Assembly (NCBI GenBank): GCA_017646555.1
Contig: JAGCMG010000151.1
Span: forward strand, 1 to 32,162
Direction of reading: 5' to 3'
DNA from: Clostridia bacterium
GTDB lineage: Bacteria; Bacillota; Clostridia; Christensenellales; Borkfalkiaceae
Length of the DNA stretch: 32,162 nt
Below are positions 1 through 7,131 of the stretch, in pieces. The position numbers and the translations under genes are program-made. The notes beneath the pieces were generated by a model, which had not been told where the DNA came from, ran no database searches, and was given only the letters and a program-made list of their open reading frames with translations. The stretch's first letter is position 1. Every line of letters starts with the position of its first letter.

Positions 1-1
1 G

Positions 2-253
2 CTTATGCACGGTCTTACTAAATCTATCGCACAATACGGCGCTAAATACGGTGTTCGTTGCGTATGCGTTTCACCTGGGCCGGTGTTAACCCGCGCTAAT
101 ATGGCTGGTATGAAAACGCTTATGGGTAGAGCGGCAGACCCGCAGGAAATAGTAGATTTATGTTTATTTATAGCGTCTGATAAAGGGCAATTCATAAACG
201 GCGAAAATATTTTAATCGACGGCGGTAGAAACGCTATGGAAAGGGAAAAGTAA
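2..253 (+). CDS. Short-chain dehydrogenase/reductase, C-terminal part (5' end outside window)
   Basis: The frame is open to the left edge, so only the last 83 or so residues are seen. They match the C-terminal third of a classical SDR: the helix after the catalytic Tyr-Lys (HGLTKSIAQYGAKYGVRC), the beta-strand plus substrate loop CVSPGPVLT, and the closing GENILIDGG motif typical of SDRs. The catalytic Ser/Tyr/Lys and the Rossmann glycines lie upstream of the window. The stop is followed one base later by the ATG of a second SDR, so the two are co-transcribed and probably translationally coupled. The substrate cannot be told from this fragment; the neighbours suggest oxidation or reduction of a polyol, sugar acid or cyclic hydroxy acid. 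Confidence 0.85.
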   Translation, partial: LMHGLTKSIAQYGAKYGVRCVCVSPGPVLTRANMAGMKTLMGRAADPQEIVDLCLFIASDKGQFINGENILIDGGRNAMEREK

Positions 254-254
254 A

Positions 255-986
255 ATGGAAAATAAAGTAGCAATCGTAACGGGCGCATCAGTAGGTATAG
301 GTAGGGCAACGGCACTAAAAATGGCGCAAAACAAAGCAAAGCTAGTTTTAGTTGACGTAAATGAAGAAAAACTTAAAGAAGTAGAAAAAGAAGTAACGGC
401 TTTAGGTGCTCAATGCTTGTCTATCACTTTAGACGTATCTAACGAAAAGCAAGTGTATTCGGCAGTTGAAAAAGTAATAGAAAAATTCGGCAGGGTAGAT
501 ATCTTAGTAAACAACGCTGCATTATGGCGCAATTTTGAACCGTTTATTGAAATCCCGTTTGAAAAGTGGGAAAAGTTTTTACAAATCAACGTAATGGGCG
601 TGGTTTATTTTACTAAAGCCGTGCTTAAAGGTATGATTGAAAACGGCTATGGCAGAATAGTAAACGTAGCGTCGGTAGCAGGCGTATACGGTAACGCAAA
701 TATGAGTATGTATTCGGCAACCAAGGGCGCGGTAATTTCGTTTACAAAATCGCTCGCAAAAGAAGTGGCAGGTAGCGGTGTCATAGTTAACGCCGTTTCC
801 CCAGGTACAGTTAGCCCGTCCGATAATTTGGACACCGATTATTATGAAGAAACCGACCGTTGCTATCGTGGTAGAACGGGTACGGCAATGGAAAACGCCG
901 ACCTAATTTGTTTCTTATCAAGTGAAAAGAACGGGTACGTGGTAGGGCAAAACATACAAATTGACGGTAGCCGAAGAATGGTGTAA
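255..986 (+). CDS. SDR family NAD(P)-dependent oxidoreductase
   Basis: A complete classical SDR of 243 residues. Visible motifs: the cofactor loop TGASVGIG (residues 9-16), Asp34 at the end of strand 2 (LVDVN), which favours NAD(H) over NADP(H), NNAA at 86-89, Asn112, the catalytic Ser140, Tyr153 and Lys157 (YSATK), and the terminal IDGS segment. It should interconvert a secondary alcohol and a ketone in the cytoplasm. The start lies one base after the preceding SDR stop, and a dehydroquinase-fold protein begins two bases after its own stop, so this is a tight operon. Two successive SDRs suggest two redox steps on one substrate, or an epimerisation by oxidation and reduction. The substrate is unknown. 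Confidence 0.9.
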   Translation: MENKVAIVTGASVGIGRATALKMAQNKAKLVLVDVNEEKLKEVEKEVTALGAQCLSITLDVSNEKQVYSAVEKVIEKFGRVDILVNNAALWRNFEPFIEIPFEKWEKFLQINVMGVVYFTKAVLKGMIENGYGRIVNVASVAGVYGNANMSMYSATKGAVISFTKSLAKEVAGSGVIVNAVSPGTVSPSDNLDTDYYEETDRCYRGRTGTAMENADLICFLSSEKNGYVVGQNIQIDGSRRMV

Positions 987-988
987 TT

Positions 989-1747
989 ATGAAAAAGACA
1001 TTTTTAGTAGGCGCGCCTTTTGTAACGGAAATGGTGCAAGCGCCAACCGTTTTAGGTGCGGAATATAAAATAAGAAACGCAGTTGCTTTTGGCGCAACGG
1101 CAATCGGCTTACAACTACACGTTATGGATAGGGAAGTGTACGATAAGGAAACTTTAACTAACCTTTTATCTTGTGCGGAAGATAGGCCCGTATATATAAC
1201 CAACTACCGTGGTGATAAAAACCAAGGTAAATCCGACGAAACGTTGATGGAAGAGTTAATTAAAACGTTGGATTCGGGCGCAACTTTACTTGACGTAATG
1301 GGTGATACCTTCTGCCCGGCGGAAGACGAACTCACTATGGATGAAACGGCTATTAAAAAGCAAATGGAATTAATAAACCGTATTCATTCAAAAGGTGGGG
1401 AAGTTTTAATGTCTTCACACGTGCGTGTGTATAAAGAGCCTGAAACGGTATTAAAAATGGCGCTTGAACAACAACGCCGTGGGGCGGATATCGTTAAAAT
1501 CGTAACGGGTGCAAATTCTACGGAAGAAGAACTTAAAAACCTTGAAATTTGCAACCTATTAAAAAAAGAATTAAAAGTACCGTTCTTGTTTTTATCAAAC
1601 GGCACGCACAATTATTTGCATAGAACGATAGGCCCGTCTTTAGGGGTGTGTATGTGGTTGACTTTCAGCCAGTACGACGAAACCACCTATCTAGGTCCAC
1701 CATTATTAAGTAACGTGTTAAAAATAAAAAGCGGATTAAAAATTTAA
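989..1747 (+). CDS. Type I 3-dehydroquinate dehydratase-like protein with altered active site
   Basis: A 252-residue single-domain protein that aligns by eye with class I dehydroquinases (AroD, a Schiff-base beta/alpha barrel). The general base His is present in SSHVRVY (His144), the Schiff-base lysine in GADIVKI (Lys170), and Arg212 in LHRTIG sits where the family has its C-terminal arginine. The residues that grip the quinate ring differ: the usual ElR pair after strand 2 reads QLH (Gln42, His44), the DIE glutamate reads DVM (Met104), and the terminal SAPGQ loop reads TYLGP, losing the Gln. The catalytic core is kept while substrate contacts have changed, so I infer a Schiff-base lyase or dehydratase acting on another substrate. 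It lies in an operon with two SDRs and an MDR enzyme rather than with shikimate genes. Confidence 0.75.
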   Translation: MKKTFLVGAPFVTEMVQAPTVLGAEYKIRNAVAFGATAIGLQLHVMDREVYDKETLTNLLSCAEDRPVYITNYRGDKNQGKSDETLMEELIKTLDSGATLLDVMGDTFCPAEDELTMDETAIKKQMELINRIHSKGGEVLMSSHVRVYKEPETVLKMALEQQRRGADIVKIVTGANSTEEELKNLEICNLLKKELKVPFLFLSNGTHNYLHRTIGPSLGVCMWLTFSQYDETTYLGPPLLSNVLKIKSGLKI

Positions 1748-1756
1748 GAGGAATAT

Positions 1757-2734
1757 ATGAAAGCGGTATTAATTAAGGAAGATAAAAGTTTATCGTATGA
1801 AGAAGTACCTAATCCTATTATAAAGGAAGGCGAAGTTTTAATAGAAGTTCACGCAAGTGCGTTAAATAGAGCGGATTTGCTTCAAAGGGAAGGTAATTAT
1901 CCACCCCCACCGGGCTGTCCTGAATGGCCGGGGCTTGAAGTAGCGGGCGTAATAAAGGAAGTAGCAAACGGCGTTACCGAATTTAAGGTAGGCGATAAAG
2001 TTTGCGCGTTACTTGGTGGTGGCGGTTATGCAGAATACGTTACCGTACCTGCGCAAATGGTTATGCCTATGCCAAAAGGCTTAAGTTTCGTTCAAGCATC
2101 CGCTATACCGGAAGTGTATATGACGGCGTACTTAAACTTATTTCACGTAGCCAATGCTAAAAAGGGCGAAACGTTGCTTGTAACGGCAGGCGGTAGTGGG
2201 TTAGCGTCGGCAATTATTCCTATGGCAAAAGCGTTTGGGTTAAGGGTAATAACTACCGTTCGTGGTAAGGAAAAGGCAAAGAAAATCGAATACCTTAATG
2301 CGGATTTAATTATTGAAACCACTTCCTGCGATTTAGCGGAAGAACTTAAAAAACAAGAAGAACAAGGACACCCCGTAGATATAGCAATTGACTGCTTGGG
2401 CGGTGCAGTTTTAGGCAAATGCTTAAAATACGTTGCAAGGGGTTGCAGATGGATACAAATTGCAACACTCGCTGGCGATATTTCCGAAGTGGATTTTAGA
2501 AATATCTTCGTTAAAAATATTCGCATTATAGGCAGTACTTTAAGGAGTAAAACGCCTGAAGAAAAGGGAAAACTCTTAAAAGAATTAACCGAAAAGTTAT
2601 GGCCTAAATTTGAAAGCGGAGAAATTGCACCGGAAATTTACAAAGTTTTACCAATAGAGCAAGCGGACGAAGCACAGCAAACTTTATACCGCGGTGAAAA
2701 TATCGGTAAAGTCGTAATGACGGTTAAAAACTAA
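1757..2734 (+). CDS. NAD(P)H:quinone oxidoreductase-like, zinc-free MDR family
   Basis: A 325-residue medium-chain dehydrogenase/reductase of the quinone oxidoreductase (Qor/PIG3) type. The N-terminal GroES-like domain contains NRADLLQREGNYPPPPG (residues 38-53), a PIG3-subgroup signature; the Rossmann domain has a Gly-rich turn TAGGSGLA (143-150), slightly different from the common GGxSGVG. The Cys/His ligands of zinc alcohol dehydrogenases are absent. Members reduce quinones or enones with NADPH. The gene follows the dehydroquinase-like gene by nine bases with a GAGGA ribosome site and is the last gene of the operon, with a strong terminator just after its stop. A role in reducing an unsaturated intermediate made by the preceding enzymes is inference. 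Confidence 0.85.
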   Translation: MKAVLIKEDKSLSYEEVPNPIIKEGEVLIEVHASALNRADLLQREGNYPPPPGCPEWPGLEVAGVIKEVANGVTEFKVGDKVCALLGGGGYAEYVTVPAQMVMPMPKGLSFVQASAIPEVYMTAYLNLFHVANAKKGETLLVTAGGSGLASAIIPMAKAFGLRVITTVRGKEKAKKIEYLNADLIIETTSCDLAEELKKQEEQGHPVDIAIDCLGGAVLGKCLKYVARGCRWIQIATLAGDISEVDFRNIFVKNIRIIGSTLRSKTPEEKGKLLKELTEKLWPKFESGEIAPEIYKVLPIEQADEAQQTLYRGENIGKVVMTVKN

Positions 2735-2742
2735 AAAAAAAC

Positions 2743-2768
2743 AAAAAGCACCCACTTGGGTGCTTTTT
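2743..2768 (+). terminator. Intrinsic terminator of the SDR/quinone oxidoreductase operon
   Basis: A perfect inverted repeat with 12-nt arms (2743-2754 and 2757-2768) around GCACCC/GGGTGC, A-rich on the 5' side and ending in five T. It lies 8 nt after the last stop of the operon. Confidence 0.9.
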
Positions 2769-2801
2769 ACGTATAACGGTGTTGTGAAAGTTAATCAAAA
2801 A

Positions 2802-2943
2802 AGATTGTTACGGCTACGCTTGCAATAGCAAAAGAGATACGTTCGGCTCGTTATATTGGCGATGTATAACAATGCGTGGTAAATAATAACTAGAATAAAC
2901 TACCGTTATACTGACCAAGCGTAGTGCGTGGAAGTATCTAAAA
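2802..2943. repeat. Degenerate interspersed repeat, copy R1
   Basis: It begins with AGATTGTTACGGCT (2802-2815) and ends with GTATCTAAAA (2934-2943). The same two ends occur in the same order at 3487-3600, so these are two diverged copies of one element. Internally AGATACGTTC (2835-2844) is the exact reverse complement of the right end of the other copy (3587-3596), so the element is built from inverted half-units. No coding frame is credible. Confidence 0.6.
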
Positions 2944-2990
2944 TAATAATGTTTTTTTAATATAATATAACTTCTTGCCAACAATATACA

Positions 2991-3029
2991 CTCCACCACC
3001 CACCACGCACCGCGTGGTGGGTGGTGGGG
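2991..3029. repeat. GC-rich palindrome, type A copy 1
   Basis: Perfect 16-bp arms at 2993-3008 and 3012-3027 separated by three bases (ACC), followed by an A-rich tract. The core CACGCACCGCGTG recurs at 3370-3382. It stands out sharply from the AT-rich surroundings and has no T-run, so it is a repeat and not a terminator. Confidence 0.85.
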
Positions 3030-3090
3030 AGAAAGATAAAAAATAAAGAGAGAACGGTGTAGGTAAAAGCGGGAATAAAAACAAAATATT

Positions 3091-3145
3091 CCCCACCCCG
3101 CTGTACGGGGTGAGGGTGGAAAAGAGCCTTTTATAAAACAAAGAA
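3091..3145. repeat. GC-rich palindrome, type B copy 1
   Basis: Arms CACCCCG (3094-3100) and CGGGGTG (3106-3112), with outer C-rich and G-rich flanks, followed by GAGCCTTTTATAAAA. The same arrangement, with the same downstream GAGC-TTTTAT flank, recurs at 3275-3335, 184 bp further on. Confidence 0.7.
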
Positions 3146-3176
3146 AAATAGATGATAAATATACTAATCAAAAGCT

Positions 3177-3210
3177 ACACCCCGCCACACAACGTAGGGT
3201 ATAAGAAAAA
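3177..3210. repeat. Degenerate type A palindrome, copy 3
   Basis: An ACCCC...GGGT segment followed by ATAAGAAAAAATAA, resembling the flank of the type A copy at 3361-3390 (GGTAAGAGAAAAAATA). It lies about 186 bp after copy 1 and 184 bp before copy 2, so it fits the A-B alternating period. The stem is decayed. Confidence 0.45.
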
Positions 3211-3274
3211 ATAATTAAAATAAGAAAGAAAACAAAAATAAAAGAAAGAGAGTATAAAGATATAAACTGCTAAA

Positions 3275-3335
3275 CCCACTCTCACCTCCGCGTTGCGGGG
3301 TGAGAGTGGGGAAATGAGCTTTTATCAAAATATAA
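3275..3335. repeat. GC-rich palindrome, type B copy 2
   Basis: Left arm 3275-3291 and right arm 3295-3310 form a 16-bp stem with one bulged T (3287). It is followed by GAGCTTTTATCAAAA, matching the flank of copy 1. No T-run directly follows the stem. Confidence 0.8.
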
Positions 3336-3360
3336 AATTAGATAAGCAAAACGACGCTAA

Positions 3361-3390
3361 TCCCCCCACCACGCACCGCGTGGGGGGGGG
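3361..3390. repeat. GC-rich palindrome, type A copy 2
   Basis: A C-run, CACCACGCACCGCGTG core and G-run. The core is identical to copy 1 at 2991-3029, and the arms are degraded to homopolymer C and G. Followed by TAAGAGAAAAAATA. Confidence 0.75.
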
Positions 3391-3486
3391 TAAGAGAAAA
3401 AATATATTTGATTTAGTATGTGATATATGTGGTGTGTTATTTGGTAAAGAGTGTAAATAAAAAATTTATATTTAAATTTAAAAAGT

Positions 3487-3600
3487 AGATTGTTACGGCT
3501 CACTAGCGTTCGCTCACAATGACAAGGCGGTGTAAAGAAGGTAATAAAACAACTGTCATATTGAGCAAGGTCGTTTTGTGACCGCGGAACGTATCTAAAA
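3487..3600. repeat. Degenerate interspersed repeat, copy R2
   Basis: It shares the 14-bp left end and the 10-bp right end of the copy at 2802-2943. Its left part (3487-3528) and the reverse complement of its right part (3554-3596) are similar, giving terminal inverted half-units ending in TGACA and TGTCA. Its form is that of a small non-coding interspersed repeat. Confidence 0.6.
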
Positions 3601-3733
3601 ATAACCGCGTCATACAGACAAGGCAAAAGTAAGGCAATTATATAAAAAGAACAGTTTATTTAATATTCCATATGGCAAAAAATTGCTTTTTTGTAGTTAA
3701 GCAAAAAAAATTAAAAAAAGTATAACAAAATTC

Positions 3734-3762
3734 TTTACGCAATAAAAAAATAGTGGTAAAAT
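3734..3762 (+). promoter_or_regulatory. Promoter of gdhA
   Basis: -35 TTTACG (3734-3739), 17-bp spacer, -10 TAAAAT (3757-3762), 33 bp before the gdhA start. The upstream sequence is very A/T-rich. A ribosome site (ACGGAGG) follows at about 3782. Confidence 0.65.
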
Positions 3763-3795
3763 AGCAATAGAATTTAATTTTACGGAGGCTGTTTT

Positions 3796-5142
3796 ATGGC
3801 TATCAAAAACGAATATCTTTTATCCGTTTTAGAAACGGTTAAAAAAAGAAATCAAGGCGAACCAGAATTTATTCAAGCAGTTACGGAAGTTTTCACTTCT
3901 TTAGAACCTGTTATTGAAAAAAGACAAGATTTAATTGATGCAGGCGTTATCGACCGTATCGTTGAACCTGAAAGACAAATTTTCTTTAGAGTTCCTTGGA
4001 CTGACGACAACGGTAAACAACACGTTAATCGTGGTTTTAGAGTACAATTCAACTCTGCAATCGGACCATATAAGGGCGGTATTAGATTCCATCCGTCAGT
4101 ATACTCGGGTATCATCAAATTTTTAGGTTTTGAACAAATCTTCAAAAACAGTCTTACCACGCTTCCTATGGGTGGCGCAAAAGGTGGTGCAGACTTCGAC
4201 CCGAAAGGCAAATCTGATAACGAAATCATGAGATTCTGTCAATCGTTTATGAACGAACTTTATAAATACATCAGTGCTGATATCGACGTTCCTGCAGGTG
4301 ATATTGGTGTAGGCGCAAGAGAAGTTGGTTATATGTTCGGTCAATACAAGAAACTCAAAAACTGTTGGGAAGGCGTTTTAACCGGTAAAGGTTTAACCTA
4401 CGGTGGTTCACTCGTTAGAAAACAAGCAACCGGCTACGGTCTTTGCTACTTCACCAAAGAAATGCTCACTGCTAACGGTATGAGTTTTGAAGGTAAAACC
4501 GTATTAGTATCAGGTTCAGGTAACGTTGCTATTTACGCTTGCGAAAAGGCAACTGAATTTGGCGCAAAAGTAGTTGCTATGTCAGATAGTAACGGCTACA
4601 TTTACGATAAAGACGGTATCGACCTTGCGCTTGTTAAACAAATCAAAGAAGTTGAAAGAAAGCGTATTAAAGAATACGCTGATAGAAAACCTGGCGCAGT
4701 TTACGCTGAAGGTTGCAAAGGCATTTGGACTATTCCTTGTGATATTGCTCTTCCATGTGCAACCCAAAACGAAATCGACGGCGAATCGGCACAAATTCTT
4801 GCTAAAAACGGCTGTAAAGTTGTTTCTGAAGGCGCAAATATGCCTTCTACTCCTGAAGCAATCGACGCTTACTTTGCAAACGGCATGCTCTACGGCCCTG
4901 CAAAAGCAGCGAACGCAGGTGGCGTAGCAACCAGTGGTCTTGAAATGTGTCAAAACAGCATGAGATATTCTTGGACTGCTGAAGAAGTTGACGAAAAACT
5001 TCAAAGAATTATGAAAGACATCTTCGCATCTTGCGACAAGTATTCTAAAGAATACGGTATGCCATGCAACTATATGGCAGGCGCAAATATCGCAGGCTTC
5101 TTGAAAGTTGCTGAAGCAATGATGGCTCAAGGCGCTGTGTAA
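3796..5142 (+). CDS. gdhA: Glutamate dehydrogenase, hexameric family
   Basis: A 448-residue enzyme of the usual length for the small hexameric class. It interconverts 2-oxoglutarate plus ammonia with glutamate in the cytoplasm. Visible signatures: PYKGGIRFHP (91-100) with Lys93, Lys117, the catalytic lysine in LPMGGAKGG (Lys129), and PAGDIGVG with the catalytic Asp169, then the Rossmann turn GSGNVA (240-245). The AMSDSNG segment (261-267) after the second strand resembles NADP-type enzymes, so an ammonia-assimilating role is likely though not proven. It is monocistronic, with its own promoter, a clear GGAGG site and a bidirectional terminator. Confidence 0.97.
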   Translation: MAIKNEYLLSVLETVKKRNQGEPEFIQAVTEVFTSLEPVIEKRQDLIDAGVIDRIVEPERQIFFRVPWTDDNGKQHVNRGFRVQFNSAIGPYKGGIRFHPSVYSGIIKFLGFEQIFKNSLTTLPMGGAKGGADFDPKGKSDNEIMRFCQSFMNELYKYISADIDVPAGDIGVGAREVGYMFGQYKKLKNCWEGVLTGKGLTYGGSLVRKQATGYGLCYFTKEMLTANGMSFEGKTVLVSGSGNVAIYACEKATEFGAKVVAMSDSNGYIYDKDGIDLALVKQIKEVERKRIKEYADRKPGAVYAEGCKGIWTIPCDIALPCATQNEIDGESAQILAKNGCKVVSEGANMPSTPEAIDAYFANGMLYGPAKAANAGGVATSGLEMCQNSMRYSWTAEEVDEKLQRIMKDIFASCDKYSKEYGMPCNYMAGANIAGFLKVAEAMMAQGAV

Positions 5143-5158
5143 AAACAATTTAAAAAAC

Positions 5159-5190
5159 AAAAAAGCAAGGGTACGTACCCTTGCTTTTTT
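5159..5190. terminator. Bidirectional terminator between gdhA and the convergent hydrolase
   Basis: A perfect 16+16 palindrome centred at 5174/5175 (GGGTAC/GTACCC), six A on the left and six T on the right. It can end transcription on both strands, serving gdhA (plus) and the gene at 5204-5734 (minus). Confidence 0.92.
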
Positions 5191-5203
5191 ATATTTGTTA
5201 AAA

Positions 5204-5734
5204 TTATTTTACTATCATTTGGCAAGTTCTCATTGAAGATAGCGCCGTTTGTTTGCTTTCTTCACTAACGCCAGCCGTGGCGTTTTCTTCAATAATAATC
5301 GTTGTATCAGGCAAACTTGCTTTTATTAACATTGCGTTTGAAATGACGCAAATATCCGTGCAAAGCCCTATTAAAGTAACACTTTCGATTTTTTCAACTT
5401 CGTTAGCATTTTTTAGTAAAGTTGCTAACTTTTCACTACCGAAAGTTGGCTTATCTATCACGGCTGATTTAAGCGCGTAATATTTAAGTTCGTCAATAAT
5501 TTGATAGCCGAAAGTATCTTTTATACAATGTTTAATCGGTAAATTTTTGCCTTCTAACGTGTCAAGGTAATCTTCGTTATGCGTGTCGCGTGTAAAAATC
5601 ACCGTCTCTCCGTTTGAAAAAGCAAGTTTTACTCTATCTACAACGGCAGGAACAATATTTTTCGCCATTTCGCTACCGAGCGTGCCCGAAACGAAATCGT
5701 TTTGCATATCAACCACTATTAAAAAGTTTTGCAT
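5204..5734 (-). CDS. Isochorismatase-family cysteine hydrolase, nicotinamidase-like
   Basis: 176 residues with the complete fold signature: Asp9 (VVDMQNDF), Lys95 (IDKPTFGS) and the nucleophile Cys129 in the TDIC loop form the D-K-C triad. Asp50, His52 (TRDTHN) and His69 (PIKHC) match the metal site of nicotinamidases, and the cis-peptide region is present. The most likely reaction is nicotinamide to nicotinate plus ammonia in NAD salvage; another amide substrate cannot be excluded. It follows the YbaK gene by nine bases on the same strand with an AGGAGG site, so the two share a transcript. The product is one compact domain without a signal peptide, hence cytoplasmic. Confidence 0.85.
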   Translation of the reverse strand: MQNFLIVVDMQNDFVSGTLGSEMAKNIVPAVVDRVKLAFSNGETVIFTRDTHNEDYLDTLEGKNLPIKHCIKDTFGYQIIDELKYYALKSAVIDKPTFGSEKLATLLKNANEVEKIESVTLIGLCTDICVISNAMLIKASLPDTTIIIEENATAGVSEESKQTALSSMRTCQMIVK

Positions 5735-5743
5735 AAAATCCTC

Positions 5744-6223
5744 CTATTTAGTCAAATCCACAAATTCGGCTTGTAAAAAATCTTTTAATTTTACGGGGTT
5801 TACAATAATTTGAACACCCCTAACGCCTGCGCTTATATAAATTTGTTCAAACAAAATAGCCGTTTCGTCAATAAAGGTCGGAAACTTTTTCTTCATACCG
5901 ATGGGCGAACACCCTCCACGAACATACCCAGTTAAGGGAAGAAGTTCTTTAACGGCTATAAGTTCAACGCGTTTTTCCTTGCTAACGGTAGCGCATTTTT
6001 TCAGGTCGAGTTCGTCGTTAACAGGTATAACGAATACTTTTATATCGCCTTTATCGGACTTTGTAACTAAAGTCTTAAACATAATTTCGGGCTCAATATT
6101 TAGCATTTTAGCAGCATGAACGCCCGACAAATCGCTTTCGTCAACTTCGTAAGAAGAAGTAGAGTATTCAATTTTAGCAACCTCAAGCGCGCGCATTGCG
6201 TTGGTTTTAGGTAATTTATTCAT
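5744..6223 (-). CDS. ybaK: Cys-tRNA(Pro)/Cys-tRNA(Cys) deacylase, YbaK/EbsC family
   Basis: 159 residues, the normal length for the family. The conserved lysine lies in MFKTLV (Lys50) and the substrate loop is GGCSPIG (103-109). Family members hydrolyse mischarged Cys-tRNA(Pro) in trans to prolyl-tRNA synthetase. It is the first gene of a two-gene minus-strand operon. The ATG has no Shine-Dalgarno sequence: the six bases upstream follow directly on a -10 box, so the mRNA is predicted to start at or next to the A of the ATG. The next in-frame methionine (M10) falls inside the fold, which supports this start. Confidence 0.9.
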   Translation of the reverse strand: MNKLPKTNAMRALEVAKIEYSTSSYEVDESDLSGVHAAKMLNIEPEIMFKTLVTKSDKGDIKVFVIPVNDELDLKKCATVSKEKRVELIAVKELLPLTGYVRGGCSPIGMKKKFPTFIDETAILFEQIYISAGVRGVQIIVNPVKLKDFLQAEFVDLTK

Positions 6224-6229
6224 ATTTGT

Positions 6230-6258
6230 ATTTTATCAAAAAATCTTGAGATTTTCAA
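6230..6258 (-). promoter_or_regulatory. Promoter of the ybaK-hydrolase operon, predicted leaderless
   Basis: Read on the minus strand: -35 TTGAAA (6253-6258), 17-bp spacer, -10 TAAAAT (6230-6235), then six bases and the ATG at 6223-6221. The expected start site coincides with the start codon. Confidence 0.6.
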
Positions 6259-6265
6259 GTCAATA

Positions 6266-6294
6266 TTGACATAAAAAAGGTAGTGTGTTATAAT
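6266..6294 (+). promoter_or_regulatory. Consensus sigma-A promoter of the polysaccharide deacetylase gene
   Basis: A perfect TTGACA (6266-6271), 17-bp spacer and TATAAT (6289-6294). Its -35 box lies 8 bp from the -35 box of the divergent ybaK promoter, so the two polymerases should interfere. A GGGGGAG ribosome site follows at 6309-6315. Confidence 0.85.
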
Positions 6295-6321
6295 AATTGA
6301 GATAAAAAGGGGGAGAGTGTT

Positions 6322-7104
6322 ATGAAAAAAATCAGTTATAAAATTTATCCTAATCAAAAAACGACTTGCTTAACTTTTTCTTACGACGATGGCGAAACTA
6401 ACGATATACGCCTATCGGCATTACTTAAAAAGTATGGTTTTAAGGGGACGTTTAACTTAAATTCAAGCAATCTCGGCAAACCTAAATATATTACCGAAGA
6501 AGACGTAAAAAACTTGGTTAAAGACGGTTTCGAAATAGCCGTTCATAGTGTAACTCACCCGTTTTTAGAAACTTTGGCGATAGAACATATCACGGCAGAA
6601 GTTTTAGAAGATAAACGTGCGCTTGAAAGAATTACGGGCACTATTATAACGGGTATGGCGTATCCTTTCGGCACTTATGATGAACGCGTAAAAGAAGTGT
6701 TAAAAGCGTGTGGAATAAAATATGCAAGGACGGTTAAGTATAACGGATTTAATTTCCCAGCCGACTTTTTAGAGTGGCACGTAACTTGCCATCATAACGA
6801 TTTGGATAAGGTTTCAATAGATAACTTAAGGTACTCAAACATATTATACGTATGGGGGCATTCTTACGAATTTAGAACGGAAGAAGACTGGCAAAAGTTT
6901 GAAAACAACTTAAAACGCGTGCACGATAACGGAAGTTTTTGGTGTGCGACTAACGGTGAAATTTACGAATATATAACGGCGCAAAGAAATTTAATATTTA
7001 ATGCTGATTTAACGGCTGTATATAATCCGTCGGCAATAACTGTTTATATAATAGTTGACGGCACGGTAGTAGAACTCCCATCAGGGAAGACAGTTAGCAT
7101 TTAA
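6322..7104 (+). CDS. Polysaccharide deacetylase family protein (NodB domain)
   Basis: 260 residues. NodB motif 1 is FSYDDG with the base/metal aspartates Asp22 and Asp23; motif 2 is HSVTH with metal ligands His75 and His79; motif 3 is AYPFGTYD; the late histidine is in VWGHSYEF. The family removes N- or O-acetyl groups from glycans (peptidoglycan, chitooligosaccharide, xylan). There is no signal peptide or membrane anchor at the N-terminus, so an intracellular or small-molecule acetyl substrate is possible. The last 40 or so residues form a small beta-rich tail. The gene stands alone behind a consensus promoter. The substrate is unknown. Confidence 0.85.
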   Translation: MKKISYKIYPNQKTTCLTFSYDDGETNDIRLSALLKKYGFKGTFNLNSSNLGKPKYITEEDVKNLVKDGFEIAVHSVTHPFLETLAIEHITAEVLEDKRALERITGTIITGMAYPFGTYDERVKEVLKACGIKYARTVKYNGFNFPADFLEWHVTCHHNDLDKVSIDNLRYSNILYVWGHSYEFRTEEDWQKFENNLKRVHDNGSFWCATNGEIYEYITAQRNLIFNADLTAVYNPSAITVYIIVDGTVVELPSGKTVSI

Positions 7105-7131
7105 TAGGAAAACTAAATAAATTTAAAATAA

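Noticed and set aside
2769..2780. CGTATAACGGT shared with 11230-11240 and nearly with 28699-28708
   Set aside because: Too short to call a repeat family; at 11213-11238 and 28703-28727 the copies are explained by local hairpins.
2991..3390. CRISPR array
   Set aside because: Repeats are two alternating palindromes with a period of about 184 bp, decayed, with too few copies and no cas genes nearby.
2814..3626. Three minus-strand open frames in the repeat field
   Set aside because: They translate the palindromic and interspersed repeats (Pro/Gly/Trp-rich or Phe/Tyr-rich), have no ribosome site and no family resemblance.
3873..5160. Open frames opposite and inside gdhA, and similar shadows across the ribosomal genes
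   Set aside because: Each overlaps a strongly conserved gene in another frame, lacks a ribosome site and has no recognisable domain.
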